Origin: Cryptomeria japonica
Lineage: Eukaryota; Streptophyta; Pinopsida; Cupressales; Cupressaceae
Direction: 5' to 3'
DNA length: 60,000 nt
NCBI RefSeq assembly: GCF_030272615.1
Contig: NC_081406.1
Location: 171,007,361-171,067,360 of the forward strand
Below are positions 24,235 through 34,870 of this stretch, one piece after another (the first letter of the stretch is position 1; each line of letters begins with the position of its first letter). Made by a program: the position numbers and the translations under genes. The notes beneath the pieces are model-generated. The model was not told where the DNA came from, ran no database searches, and was given only the letters and a program-made list of their open reading frames with translations.

Positions 24235-26160
24235 CAATCAATAAGAGTTTTGTTCCTTCTTTCAGCAACCCCATTCTGCTGAGGTATTTTGGGTGTAGAC
24301 ATCTATCTCATAATACCATGTTCTTCACAATAATTTATGAACTCTTGAGAGGTGAACTCTCCTCATCTGTCTGATCTCAAAATTTCAGACTCTTACCGGT
24401 TCCTCTCTCCACTCGAGCCTTGAAGACCTTAAACATGTGAAAGGCTTTATATTTTTCTTTCAAGAACACAACCCACATCATTCTTGAGAAATCATCTACA
24501 AATAGCATGAAGTACTGGTCCCTATAGAAACTCTTAGTTCTCATAGGACCACACAAATATGTATGCACTAAGTCTAACAAATTCTCAGATGAATAATATT
24601 TGTTGTTGAAGCTAGATCTGGTCAACTTTGCTAGTTGATATTCTTTACACATAGCATTCTTAGGTTTCACAATGTTAGACATACCTCTGACAAACTTCAT
24701 TTTACTAACCTTTGCTATACTATCAAAATTTACATGACACAATATTTTGTGCCACAACCAACTATCATCTACCTTTTCCATTAGGCAACTTCCTATAGTG
24801 GAGTCTAGGAAGAACATATTTCCTCTAGTTTGTTTACCAGTAGCAATCAGACCTCCTGATTTATCACTTATTTTGCATATTCCTTCATCAAATTCTAACT
24901 AGTAACCCTTATTATTAAGTTGTGCAACACTTAACGGACTATATTTTATCCCTTCTACCCAATAAACATCTTCACAATTTTTTTTTATCATTTAGCACTA
25001 TAGATCCCTTACCTTTTACTGCATAAGGAGCATCATTGCTGAATATCACCATTCCTTCATTATAGTCCTCCATGCTAAGGAATTTGTTTCTGTCTCCAGT
25101 CATGTGGTGAGTGCAAACATTGTCAATTACCCAGTCTCCACACCAGTTTGAACTAGACATCAATTCCATATCACTTTCCTCTGTGTTATCTTCCTTTACC
25201 ACTACAAATGCAATTCCATCTCCATCAAATCCTTCTGATTCTTCATCCGTATCTCCTTCTTATGCAAGATAGCACTCCTTCTTTCTCTTGTCTTTGTAGC
25301 TTCTAAAATTATCCTTCCTATCATTGTCAGGACATTTGGATGCAATATGACCTATTCTATTCCAAGAGAAACACTTCAAGGGAAGTTTACCTTTATACTT
25401 TCCTTTTCCTCTTAGCAACCTTCTTGCTAATAGAGCTTCAATCTCATCTTGTTCCTGTTCTTCATATAACAGGTTGTCATGTTCATGAGAATAACCCGTT
25501 CCTATAGTATAATTGTTTCCTATTTCTTTTCCTCTCCTTGTTGGTGTAGGTATCATGGAAGATTTGAAGGTAGAATCAATCTTTGGCATACTGCTATCAT
25601 AGTTGCTTAGTTCAAAGGCAGTTAACTTACCTATCAGTGAGTCAAGTGAAATACTAACTGTTCCCAAGGATCTGAGTTCCTGAATTGCAGAAACCCTTAT
25701 GGCATATTATGGTGGCAAGGTTATCAAGATTTTGCTAACCACATCATCTTCTTCAAGATTCCCTCCACCACTTCTGATGGAATTTACCACATCCTTTATT
25801 CTTTTGCTATATTGTTCTATATTTTCTCCTTCTTTCATCCTCATCTCATCAAATTTGCCTCTTAAGTTGTCCACCTTAGCCTTTTGTACATGAGGATCTC
25901 CTCCATAAATAGTCTTTAGCTTATTCCACATCTCATAAGTTATTTTCAGATCTTGAACCTTAGCATAGTCATTATCAGATAGAGTGCTAGCAATCGCATC
26001 CATAGTTGCAATGTTGTCTTGCCTTTCTTTGATCTAATCTGTAGTGAGAACCCCTATAGGCTCATTGTACTCTATGCTTACATGAATTCAGTATTGATCT
26101 CCTAGGGTTTTTAGGTAGAGATTCATTCTACCACACCATAAAGTGTAATTCTCCTTAAAG
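24235..26160 (-). pseudogene. Copia-M gag, protease and integrase N part
   Basis: Read from 26160 downward. Gag: EMWNKLKTIYGGDPHVQKAKV near 25930 and a single zinc knuckle near 25370 that reads CFSWNRIGHIASKC, its second Cys replaced by Trp. Protease near 25120: WVIDNVCTHHMTGD, where DSG is expected. Copia-A keeps DSG (IIDSGCSHHMTGD), so this copy has lost the active-site triplet. GAG-pre-integrase: DDSWLWHKILCHVNF near 24765. Integrase: LVHTYLCGP near 24560, FVDDFSRMMWVVFL near 24490, and PQQNGVAERRNKTL at the gypsy junction with the catalytic Glu kept. Several stops and one frame change lie between 24817 and 24972. Confidence 0.85.
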
Positions 26161-26235
26161 AAATTAGGGCCCTCCTTTCACATCATCTTGGATCTTTCCT
26201 TAAGTTGTTAAGATCTTCTAAATCTAAGCACCAAT

Positions 26236-26247
26236 GCTCTGATGCCA
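26236..26247 (-). promoter_or_regulatory. Copia-M primer-binding site
   Basis: The minus strand reads TGGCATCAGAGC just inside the 5' LTR. This is one base off the TGGTATCAGAGC used by the other copia-type elements here, probably decay. Confidence 0.75.
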
Positions 26248-26249
26248 AT

Positions 26250-27808
26250 TATTAGTCCCAACCGGTGCTAAGAGGGGAGGGGCGAATCAACACTTTACGA
26301 GTTATAGCGGATTTAACCTTAATCAAGTTTTCTATTCAAACTTAATACTTATCAGAATAAAAAACATTAATAAACTACATGCACACACATAACCATTCAC
26401 ACAAGAACGCCAAGATTTATCTCGTGGAAACCCAAATGGGAGAAAACCATAGTGTGAGTAGAAACTCACAAAATTTGCACTCTTTTGAAGTATGCTTAGT
26501 GAGGAGCCATCCCTATTAGGAGATTACAGAGACACTATTAGGTGCCACCTAGTTAAAGGATTTTATTTAAGGCCTACTAGAACCTTTACCCTATTAGACG
26601 TATCCTTGTTAAAGGACTTAGGATCATCATTTAAGATGTCACCCAGTTAAGGGATTTTATAAAGGGACCTGTTAAAGTGCACCCGATTAAGGGATTTTAC
26701 TATTGTAGTTATTAGAAAAAAATAGAGAGAATGATCTACTATAATAGCTACTCTTAGGTTAATTAGATCCAAATGAAACTCTTCGATTTGACCACTAGTT
26801 ACACTTGCTCTGCACTCTACCCGTGCTCTGCATCACACTTTCTCTAAACTCTTCTAGTTCTCTTCTCTTCACACTATCCGAGCTCTGCACACTCTCTTCA
26901 TCACTTTGTTATTCACTTAGCAATTTTTCCCTCTTCTCATCTTGTTGGATCGCCTCTCCTTAGAATTGCACTTTGTAATTTTTAAGATCAAACTTTATGG
27001 TTTTCGCCAGAAACCTCTATACAAAACTCAGTAGATTTAAAATTCAAAACTTTCCAAATCTTCCCACTCTCTCTCTGCACGCTCTCCATCAATCTTGCCA
27101 ACAACTCATGCTTAACTGCATCTGCAACTCATAATTTCACCAACCTTTGGGTCATGTTTTGTCTTTTTAATGTGAACCAAAAAGTCCGCACAAATCTCAC
27201 CTTGAATGATTGTTAACTATAGTAGACTTCACTATCTGTTTGTTTGATGATATCTCACCATGACTAACTCACCTTTGGTCTTCGCATCCAGCTTATCGGT
27301 TACTACTCTGAGATTCCCGGAGGATATCATCCTTCAACCTGTATCACTGGTTCACTAGTGTAACTCTGCTATCTTTTTCCACTGGTCACTGATCACTAAG
27401 AAGACTAATCACTTGTTTGTCTAGAGAGCTCCGGTCATGCATAAGACTACTAAACTTCAGTTTGAGTCAACTCCTGTGACCGCATCATCATGTCAACTAC
27501 TTCACATGGTGACTTCTTCTTTATCTGGTGGGAGTCTTGCTGTTTCTTATCCAAACATCCTTCAACATATTGATTGTCGATTGACACCTCTACACTAATT
27601 GACTTGTCAGTTGGAAACAATGTACTGCTAGCCTATCACTTACTTGTCTACAGTTCTTGCACAAGTCAACACTTACTTGTGTATCGGTGACTTCAAAGGT
27701 CTTTGTGCTGAAAAGACATTTCCTCACTTACCGGTGAATATCAAAGACATCTCTTATACCGGTATCATCCTATATTGGTTGACATCAATGAAAATCACAA
27801 TGCTAACA
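26250..27808 (-). repeat. Copia-M 5' LTR
   Basis: Partner of 7417-8980. On the minus strand it starts TGTTAGCATTGTG at 27808. The inner end at 26250 has lost the terminal CA (TATTAG on plus instead of TGTTAG). Confidence 0.9.
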
Positions 27809-27813
27809 AGTTC

Positions 27814-28303
27814 AACTTGGCTTGGAATGAACATATCCTTGAATTTTCATAATAAAATGCTATCAGAGAACAATGATCGTGATACAACTCAACATTGTGA
27901 TGTTAAAAACATGAATAACAAATCAACTAAAGGATTATCATCAAATTATTGAAAGACTAGAGGAAACCGGAGCACATAGAGATGCTCAATACTGCAAAGA
28001 CATATACATTTTTGGAGCACAACATCAGAAGAACAACTTTTGGAGCACCAAAAGATGAATACATCAATTTCAGGCAATGACAATTTAAGCATATCAAGAA
28101 ATTGCACTACCATATTTGCATCAAGACATAAATGCAGAGGATCACAAATTTGAAATGAATAACTAGAGCATGAAATCACTTGCCACAACCAACACCAAAT
28201 ATCTCATATCAAGATAAAGGTATCCACATACTCATAATACATATTTCTGGAGAAATAAACATATCCGCAATAATACTAGAATCTGCAATTTGTATCATTC
28301 ATG
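27814..28303. other. Unassigned spacer
   Basis: AT-rich DNA with no credible gene, repeat or LTR end. The only open frames are short and lack any motif. Confidence 0.5.
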
Positions 28304-28399
28304 CCTATCATCCATTATTTTGCAACATACATACCTGTCTTCCACTATTATGCAACATACGGGTATGTGCACAAAGATGGTGGTCAGAAAAGTGGACAC
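28304..28399. repeat. Left terminal region: 30-bp tandem repeat plus inverted block
   Basis: Two 30-bp units start at 28304 and 28334 (CCTATCATCC..., CCTGTCTTCC...). Directly after them, 28361-28389 (GGGTATGTGCACAAAGATGG...) matches the reverse complement of 53151-53180 with few mismatches. GTGGACAC at 28392-28399 matches GTGTCCAC at 53132-53139. Confidence 0.7.
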
Positions 28400-28481
28400 C
28401 ACCCAAAAAAACATACGCGGTTCTAAAATTTGAAATCACCCCATACGCACTTAGGTCCATTGTTCTTGAGCCTAAAAAAAG

Positions 28482-28626
28482 AGCGCATATGCGTTGTCTT
28501 TAGGAAATTGAGTGCATACGCACTACTTTTAGGAAAGTGAGTGCATACGCACTACTTTTAGGAAAGTGAGTGCATACGCACTGCTTGTAGGAAAGTGAGC
28601 GCGTATGCCCTCATAAGCCCTAAAGA
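28482..28626. repeat. 29-bp tandem repeat, five units
   Basis: Units start at 28482, 28511, 28540, 28569 and 28598, each with an (A)GTGCATACGCAC-like core followed by TTTTAGGAAAGTG or close to it. Isolated cores also occur at 28411 and 28441. The spacing is exactly 29 bp with no intervening unique spacers, so it is not a CRISPR-like array. Confidence 0.92.
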
Positions 28627-28640
28627 ACCGCGTACGCGGT
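28627..28640. promoter_or_regulatory. Perfect 14-bp palindrome ACCGCGTACGCGGT
   Basis: Perfect inverted symmetry immediately after the 29-bp array and about 300 bp before the large exon of gene 1. It parallels the 16-bp palindrome at 52214-52229 near the other proposed end. A protein-binding role, for example for a transposase, is a guess. Confidence 0.55.
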
Positions 28641-28899
28641 ACCTATCAAAAAAGGTTTTTTTTTAAAACACTGGGTCGTATTTTCCCATCACCACGATGT
28701 TTTTTCCTCCATTTCCTCCATGAAACCACGAATGGGCTGCCTCATTTCTCCTCCAGACGCTATGGATTAAGGTTAGTTTTTCTTAATTTTAGTCTTTCTT
28801 TCCTGTTTATTCAATTTGTTTTACGTTTTGAATTTAATTTCGTTTATTTTGATTAGGCTTTTTTATTTTTTGTTTTAAAAACCATATTTTGATAATCCA

Positions 28900-31288
28900 T
28901 AACAAGAACAACAAAATGCACCTCTTGAAAACCTTGAATAAAACCCACAAGATACATTTCCTCCTTTTGACCATACACCTGAAACACAAGAGCAATTGAT
29001 TAATCAGTTAGGAAAAAACATGTCTAAAATAAATAGACTGATTAATAAATTGAAAACATTTGAGCTTGAGCATCATAAATCCCTCACCACTAGCCTAGAA
29101 ACATTAGCTAGTGGTGCCACAACCGTTTCCACATAAATTAAAAAATGGGGAAACTTTAGGGATAGGTGTCATCAATACTATGCTGATGGGTTATCATACG
29201 AGGGAGTGAAAAAAAAAAATGTAAACAACAAATATGTGCCCTTTTTGTTGATCCTAAAACTGGTGAGTCGTTACCTCTTGATGCTAAGAGGTTTCCCATA
29301 CATTGGTGTACCAATGTGCAGATGAAAAATCTTTTTTGGCAGAGGTGGTGGATGGTCTTTGATGATCCACCTTGTAATAATTATGAGGTGCCATTGTATT
29401 TTTTGACAAAAGTATACTGTGAGTTTATCATCAGTGTGCGGCCAAATTATTTTAACATGAGAGAGTTCCATGGTAGAAGTTGTAGCTTTGCCCAAGATAG
29501 AACTGGAGCTCGTAGGCAAGTAGCCCCGAAGAGTCGTCGCCCCCTAGCACCCAAACCCAAGGTGCATCAGGTTTTCCCAGTAGAGCTGAAAGAGTCGATG
29601 GAGCTACAAACTCTTTAGGCGGTCACAACATTGATCGGTGCCATCATCCAACACGGGACATCATTATCACACCCTCTTGTATTGGATGATGAGCCATTAG
29701 CTGCTCTAAGTGGCGACAGAGAGCCCATTCAACATATATGTGTCAGTTTCTCGGGGATATGCTCAGGGATAGATGACGAGGCTGTTGCAGATGGATCCAC
29801 ATCTCATTCATTCATGATTTGTGGGAGTAGATGTCAGGCCCACATGACTGAATATTGGCATTGATAGAGGAGTTGATGGACATGGTGTTTGCCCATCAGT
29901 GACAGACACATGTGTGTTGATTTGAATTCATAGTATTTTATGTATCAATCACTTTAAATTTGTAATTATATAAATGAATTTTAATTTATACATCGATTTA
30001 AATTGAGACAATTAATATGCATTTTGGGATGCAACAACGGTATCCCATACTCCTCCCGTAGTTACTACAACTGCATCTTCGATGCCTGATATATAAATTT
30101 TGTAACATGTTAAAATAGAATAGTACACTTTGAATTTTGGTCCCATTTTTAGTTTGTAGGTGTTGACAGGGGACCAAATGTCCCAGATTCATGGCATCAT
30201 GCTCTCAGCGATCAACTTTGGACCACAAGGCTATACGGTATCATATTTTGTACAACCTTTTTATGTATTGTTTTAATGGAATATTCAAGTCATTTCATTT
30301 TAGATTTTTAAAATTATGTTTAATATATTATCTGTACTAATATCTCATGTTAATTTTTTTTTTTAGGGTACCCCATTCGCGTCTAGGTCTCGTCCTAAGC
30401 AAAAGAATTCCTCGAAGATGCCAAAACGTGGCAAGAAGGTAATTGAACACATTTTTAGTTGTACAATTGTTTGAAAATGTGTTTTTTTGTCTATTTTACA
30501 TGTACAGCGGCTACTGAGCTATGTGGATTTGTTGAATGCACCTGCTTTGCTCGTGGATCGAGAGAGGGCAGAGGTATCTATCTCTACTTTATTTTCTTGA
30601 TTTCATGATTATATGCACGTATACATGTGAACTTGTGATAAATTACAATCTTATATTTTTTTTCATACAGGAAATATCCATAGCTGCCTCATCAATGGCA
30701 AGCCCTCCTCCGTGCACTAGAGAAGCATCTCAAGATCCGGTACACTTTTGTTTGATATATTATATTAATTGTTTTTAACCTACAATACTTATCATTATAT
30801 TAATTGTATTTAATCTTTGATCATTTTTTTTATAGGTAGTAGCGACAATTTCTCAATCGATGGTGAGCCATCCTCAGTCCATTGGAGAAGCATCTTAGGC
30901 ACCGGTACGTAATTTTTCTCTATATTATAGCTTTTAAGTGTTTTTTAGGTATTTATGTTAGTTCATTGTATTAATTGTACATTTAATCTACAATTTCCCC
31001 CTTCGCAGTTCGGCCATAACATGGATCCTTTTAAGTTTGTCTTCAAGAAAACTTCTAAGAGTGACAAGGAGAGGAGAACAAAGACATTAGCTCCAAGATC
31101 AGTTGATGAGGTAATCTACATTTCAATTGCAAAGGAATTATATTTAAATGCATAGTTTTGTTGTTAATTGTGAACTATTTTCTACAAAATAATTCTAACT
31201 TGGCTTTTGAATTGTGATTTTGTAGCCATCTATAGAGCCACGTACTACATTAAAGAGGCTCAATTTTGATGATCCACCACAACTTTAG
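28900..31288 (+). pseudogene. Gene 1: multi-exon gene with phase-0 exons, unknown family, decayed
   Basis: A large exon (about 28910-29900) encodes QLINQLGKNMSKINRLINKL, then WGNFRDRCHQYYADG, then NLFWQRWWMVFDDPP and VYCEFIISVRPNYF. It has stops at 28939, 29134 and 29616, a frame change in the A-run at 29209-29219 and another near 29850. Seven short exons follow, each bounded by AG and GT and each a multiple of three: 30160-30237, 30367-30438, 30508-30573, 30671-30739, 30836-30904, 31009-31110 and 31226-31288 (ends with TAG). They encode basic, probably nuclear, protein (PKRGKK; KKTSKSDKERRTK). One stop lies in the 30836 exon. The first exon near 28700-28757 is uncertain. I recognise no family. 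As part of a DNA transposon it could be an accessory or DNA-binding partner of gene 2. Confidence 0.65.
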
Positions 31289-31427
31289 GATTAGATAGTG
31301 TTAGTTGTGGTCATAGAATGACCAATACATGTAGATATATCCTACATTTTTATTCTATATCGATTTGGACATGGCATATGCCATATTTTTGTAATACGTG
31401 TATTGACTTGGCCAACATACCTTTTTT

Positions 31428-31429
<2 letters not shown>

Positions 31430-31462
<33 letters not shown>
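31430..31462. repeat. (TA)n microsatellite
   Basis: About 16 TA units, 140 bases past the stop of gene 1. Confidence 0.95.
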
Positions 31463-31465
<3 letters not shown>

Positions 31466-31496
31466 GTTGATATTCGATCCAATAAATTTGTACTAA

Positions 31497-31800
31497 TTTC
31501 ATTATTGTGTATTCGTTGTATTTGATGGCTATCCTTTTATAAAGTTAATTGATCATTTACCTATGTAATCAACAATATGAATATAAACAACAAAAATCTA
31601 TGATATAAAACATTACAATCATGGAATATGATTTGATAAAATTTCTAAAATATCGAATTAACCCTACAAAACTCCTTGTATTCAATTCATTATTGTGTAT
31701 TAGTTGTATTTGGTGGCTGCCATTTTATAAATTTAAATGAATATTTTCCTATGTAATCAACAATATGAATATAAACAACAAAAATCGACAATATGAATAT
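31497..31800. repeat. Direct duplication, about 190-bp spacing
   Basis: The segment 31497-31600 (ATTCATTATTGTGTATTCGT ... AATATGAATATAAACAAC) recurs at 31688-31790 with a few changes, and its last 20 bases are repeated once more to 31808. No gene is present. Confidence 0.8.
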
Positions 31801-31859
31801 AAACAACAATGTGTGTGGTCCAAGAGCACCCTCATGCTCGCAATGGTCAAATTTTAGTT

Positions 31860-33418
31860 CTCATGTGAATAAAACAACATCACGAGCGCATCTAGGTGGG
31901 TAGTTTTACGCTAGGCATTCTCCTCTCGTGCATCCCAAAGCATTGAAATGTTGAGTCATACCCTACCGATGTGATCTCTCAAGTGCCCCGAGTCCAAAAC
32001 ATTGTCAAACTATGATAGACTATTTCTTCCAATCTAGGACACATATGACCAATCTGTTTGAACCTATGGGGTCTTGTGAGGCTCCTCTATAATGTCCTAT
32101 CTCAATTTTTGAGGACTCGAAGCCATTTTCAATTGGTAGCATATTTTCATCTACTGCAAAAACCGTCAGTTGAATGCAGTGCAAAGTTGCAAGATAGGCT
32201 AGAATTGATTTGGTACATCGTGTGCACAAAACAACATCATAAGTGCATCCAGGTGGATAGGTTTACACTAGGCATGCTCCTCTCATGCATCCCAAGGCAT
32301 CGAAACATCGAGAGTCATACCCTACCGGCTTGATCTCTCAAGTGCCCTGAGTCCAAAAAATTGTCAAACTTTGACAGACTATTTCTTCCAATCCATGATA
32401 CATATGAATAATTTGTTTGAACCTATGGGGTTGTGTGAGGCTCCTCTATAATGGCCTATCTCAATTTTTGACGACTTAGACCCATTTTCAATTGGTAGCA
32501 TTTTTCGCCTCCTGCAAAAACCATCAGTTGCATGCAATGCAAAATTGCAAGATAGGCTAGAATTAATTCAAATCGTCATGTGCACAAATCGACATCACAA
32601 GCACATCTGGGTGGGCAAGTTTACTCTAGGCATTCTCCTCTCATGCAACCCAAAGTGCTGAAATGTCGAGAGTCGTACCCTATTAGTACGATCTCTCAAG
32701 TGCCCTGAGTCCAAAAAATTGTCAAACTTTGACGGAATTTTTCTTCCAAGCCACGACACATATGATCAATCCGTTTGATATTGTGGGGTCATGTGAGGCT
32801 CCTCTACAATGTCCTATCTTAGTTTTTGATGACTCAAAGCCATTTTCAATTGGTAGCATTTTTTCACCTGCTGCAAAAACCGTCAGTTGCATGTAATGCA
32901 AAGTTGCAAGATAAGCTAGAATTGATTCGGTTCATCGTGTGCACAAACCAACATCATGAGTGCATCTGGGTGGGAAGGTTTATGCTAGGCATGCTCCTCT
33001 CATGCATCCCAAATTGTCAGAACGTCGAGAGTCATACCATACCGACGCAATCTCTCAAGTGCCCTGAGTTCAAAAAATTATCAAACTTTCACAGATTGTT
33101 TCTTCTAATCTAGGATGCATATGATAGATCCATTTGAACCTGTGGGGTCACTTGAGGCCCCTCTATAATGGCCTATCTTGGTATTTTACGACTCAGAGCC
33201 ATTTTTAATTGGTTGTATTTTTTTGCCTACTACAAAAACCGTCAGTTACATGTAATGCAATGTTGAAAGATAGGCCAGAATTAATTCGGTTCGTCATGTG
33301 CACAAACCAACATCATGAGCGCATTCAGGTGGGAAGGTTTACACTAGGCATGCTCCTTGCATGCATCCCAAAGTGTCAGAACATCGAGAGTCATACCCTA
33401 CTGACACGATGTACAAGT
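31860..33418. repeat. 359-bp tandem repeat array (about 4.3 units)
   Basis: The landmark TCTCTCAAGTGCCC recurs at about 31974, 32334, 32691 and 33051, giving a period of 358-360 bp; the last unit breaks off at about 33410. The units differ by many single substitutions. Open frames inside the units (32058, 32826, 33209) are the same repeat read three times and are not evidence of a gene. Confidence 0.93.
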
Positions 33419-33680
33419 TGCTTGACAACTTTTTTGACTTTTTTTTTTAACAATAATTACATTTTTTGCTCAGATTATATCTAGAATCAATCTATGACTC
33501 CTATGACCCGATAATGACCCAAATTATTATCCATGATTATACAAGAATCATGAATTCTCATGATTGACCTTATCAATAATGGTCATGATTGACCTTATCA
33601 CATCACATAAACTCAAAACATAGTCACATATTATTCAAAAATTTCCCTTTAAATGTGGTCAAATAAGCTCTTGGCTATTT
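33419..33680. other. Unique spacer before NA2
   Basis: No gene. A short direct duplication of ATGATTGACCTTATCA occurs at about 33560 and 33586. Confidence 0.5.
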
Positions 33681-33685
33681 GAATA

Positions 33686-34832
33686 TGTTGGCATTATTTA
33701 TGATGTTATGATTGTCATTGATGGACACACACTTGCTTTGTGTACACTTTCTTGATGTATGAGTTATGCTCAACCAGTAATTGTTCCAACCGGTATTATG
33801 TATTATAGTCTTTAGACTATCGGTGTTTTGTAGAAGATGATTACCAGTCACAGATTGACTAAAGGCCCAAGCGGTATGAAAACCCCAAGCGGTTCGAGGA
33901 TCTCAAGCGGTATGAAGGAACAAAGCAGTAGTTAACACTTTGATTTACCAATCTTCATTTTGACAACCAGTAATCAGTAAATTATATGAACCGGTATTAC
34001 TCTGTGATGAGTTACCAACCGGTATTTCTGTGATGAGTTATCATCCACCGACACTTTGGCAGTGATTTTGTGTTGTGTTACCAAATGTGTCTAGATGCAC
34101 TGAACCTAGGAACTTGTAATCCAATCCATTGGACCGACATGAAATCAGATTCCTTTATAAGGACATCATGTCTAGGGTTTGCATGTATGAGTTGTTGTTT
34201 AGGGTTTTTGTATGTGCAATCATAGAAGAGAAAGGTCTGTATGAAGAGTTAGAGTGTGAAGATATTGAAGACTGAAGTAATGCTGAAATGCATTAACAAT
34301 GAGTTGTCAAGGATCTAACCAAGCATACTATGCTAGTAACTAGATCACTCACTTGTTGATTACTCACATCTTTGACAAGTCTGAAACCCTTAACCGGGTA
34401 GGCTCAGAAAAGACTTTGTAAAACCTCTAACAAGGTGGTTCACAATAGTGGATCTGAAATCCTCTCACAAGGTAGTCTTTAATAGGACTTATCTCCTAAC
34501 AGAGATCTAGATTCCTAACATGATCTGTTTTGGTGAAGAACATTGTATGACCTTAACCGGTCTGACCTTAACCAGTTTGGTTTCTATTCTGCAGATAGTT
34601 ACTTGTGATTTTCTGCTCACCGTGGTTTTTCCCATTTGGGTTTCCACGTCAAACATCTTGTGTTATGGTGATTGTGCTCTTGTGGGTGAATACTTTGTTT
34701 ACTATTTGGTTTGCATTTATCTTAACCGGTTTGTTAGTAAATCTGTTATACCGGTTAACTACTAAACTATTTAAGAGTTTGAGTTCTATATTTTTTGGTA
34801 TACTAATTCAGCCCCCCTCTTAGTATTCATCA
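33686..34832 (+). repeat. NA2 5' LTR (1147 bp)
   Basis: TGTTGGCATT...ATTCATCA. The 3' LTR shows small deletions, such as one CGGTATGAAAACCCCAAG segment near 33871, and scattered substitutions. TTTATAAGG (34154-34162; 40614 onward in the 3' LTR) is a conserved TATA-like site. The terminal block reads AATTCAGCCCCCCTCTTAG. Confidence 0.93.
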
Positions 34833-34834
34833 AT

Positions 34835-34847
34835 TGGTATCAGAGCC
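34835..34847 (+). promoter_or_regulatory. NA2 primer-binding site, initiator-Met tRNA type
   Basis: TGGTATCAGAGCC two bases after the LTR end, the standard plant copia primer site. Confidence 0.9.
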
Positions 34848-34870
34848 TCCCTTTCTATAAGTCTAACCAC

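Larger units (their letters stand above)
7417..27808 (-). mobile_element. Copia-M: Ty1/copia retrotransposon, split by a nested gypsy element
   Basis: LTRs at 7417-8980 and 26250-27808 (about 1.56 kb each) flank minus-strand gag, protease, integrase, reverse transcriptase and RNase H remnants. Order on the minus strand: 5' LTR, primer site, gag, protease, integrase N part, gypsy insertion at 24234-11480, integrase C part, RT, RNase H, 3' LTR. The flanks are AGATC (7412-7416) and AGTTC (27809-27813), a probable target duplication with one change. Stops, frameshifts and altered catalytic residues mean that it is dead. Confidence 0.9.

Noticed and set aside
28482-28626. Regular 29-bp repeats resembling a CRISPR array
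   Set aside because: The units abut without unique spacers and the context is plant transposon DNA.
32058-33484. Three similar 91-95-residue reading frames as a small gene family
   Set aside because: They are one frame read from successive units of the 359-bp tandem repeat, with no start conservation or domain.
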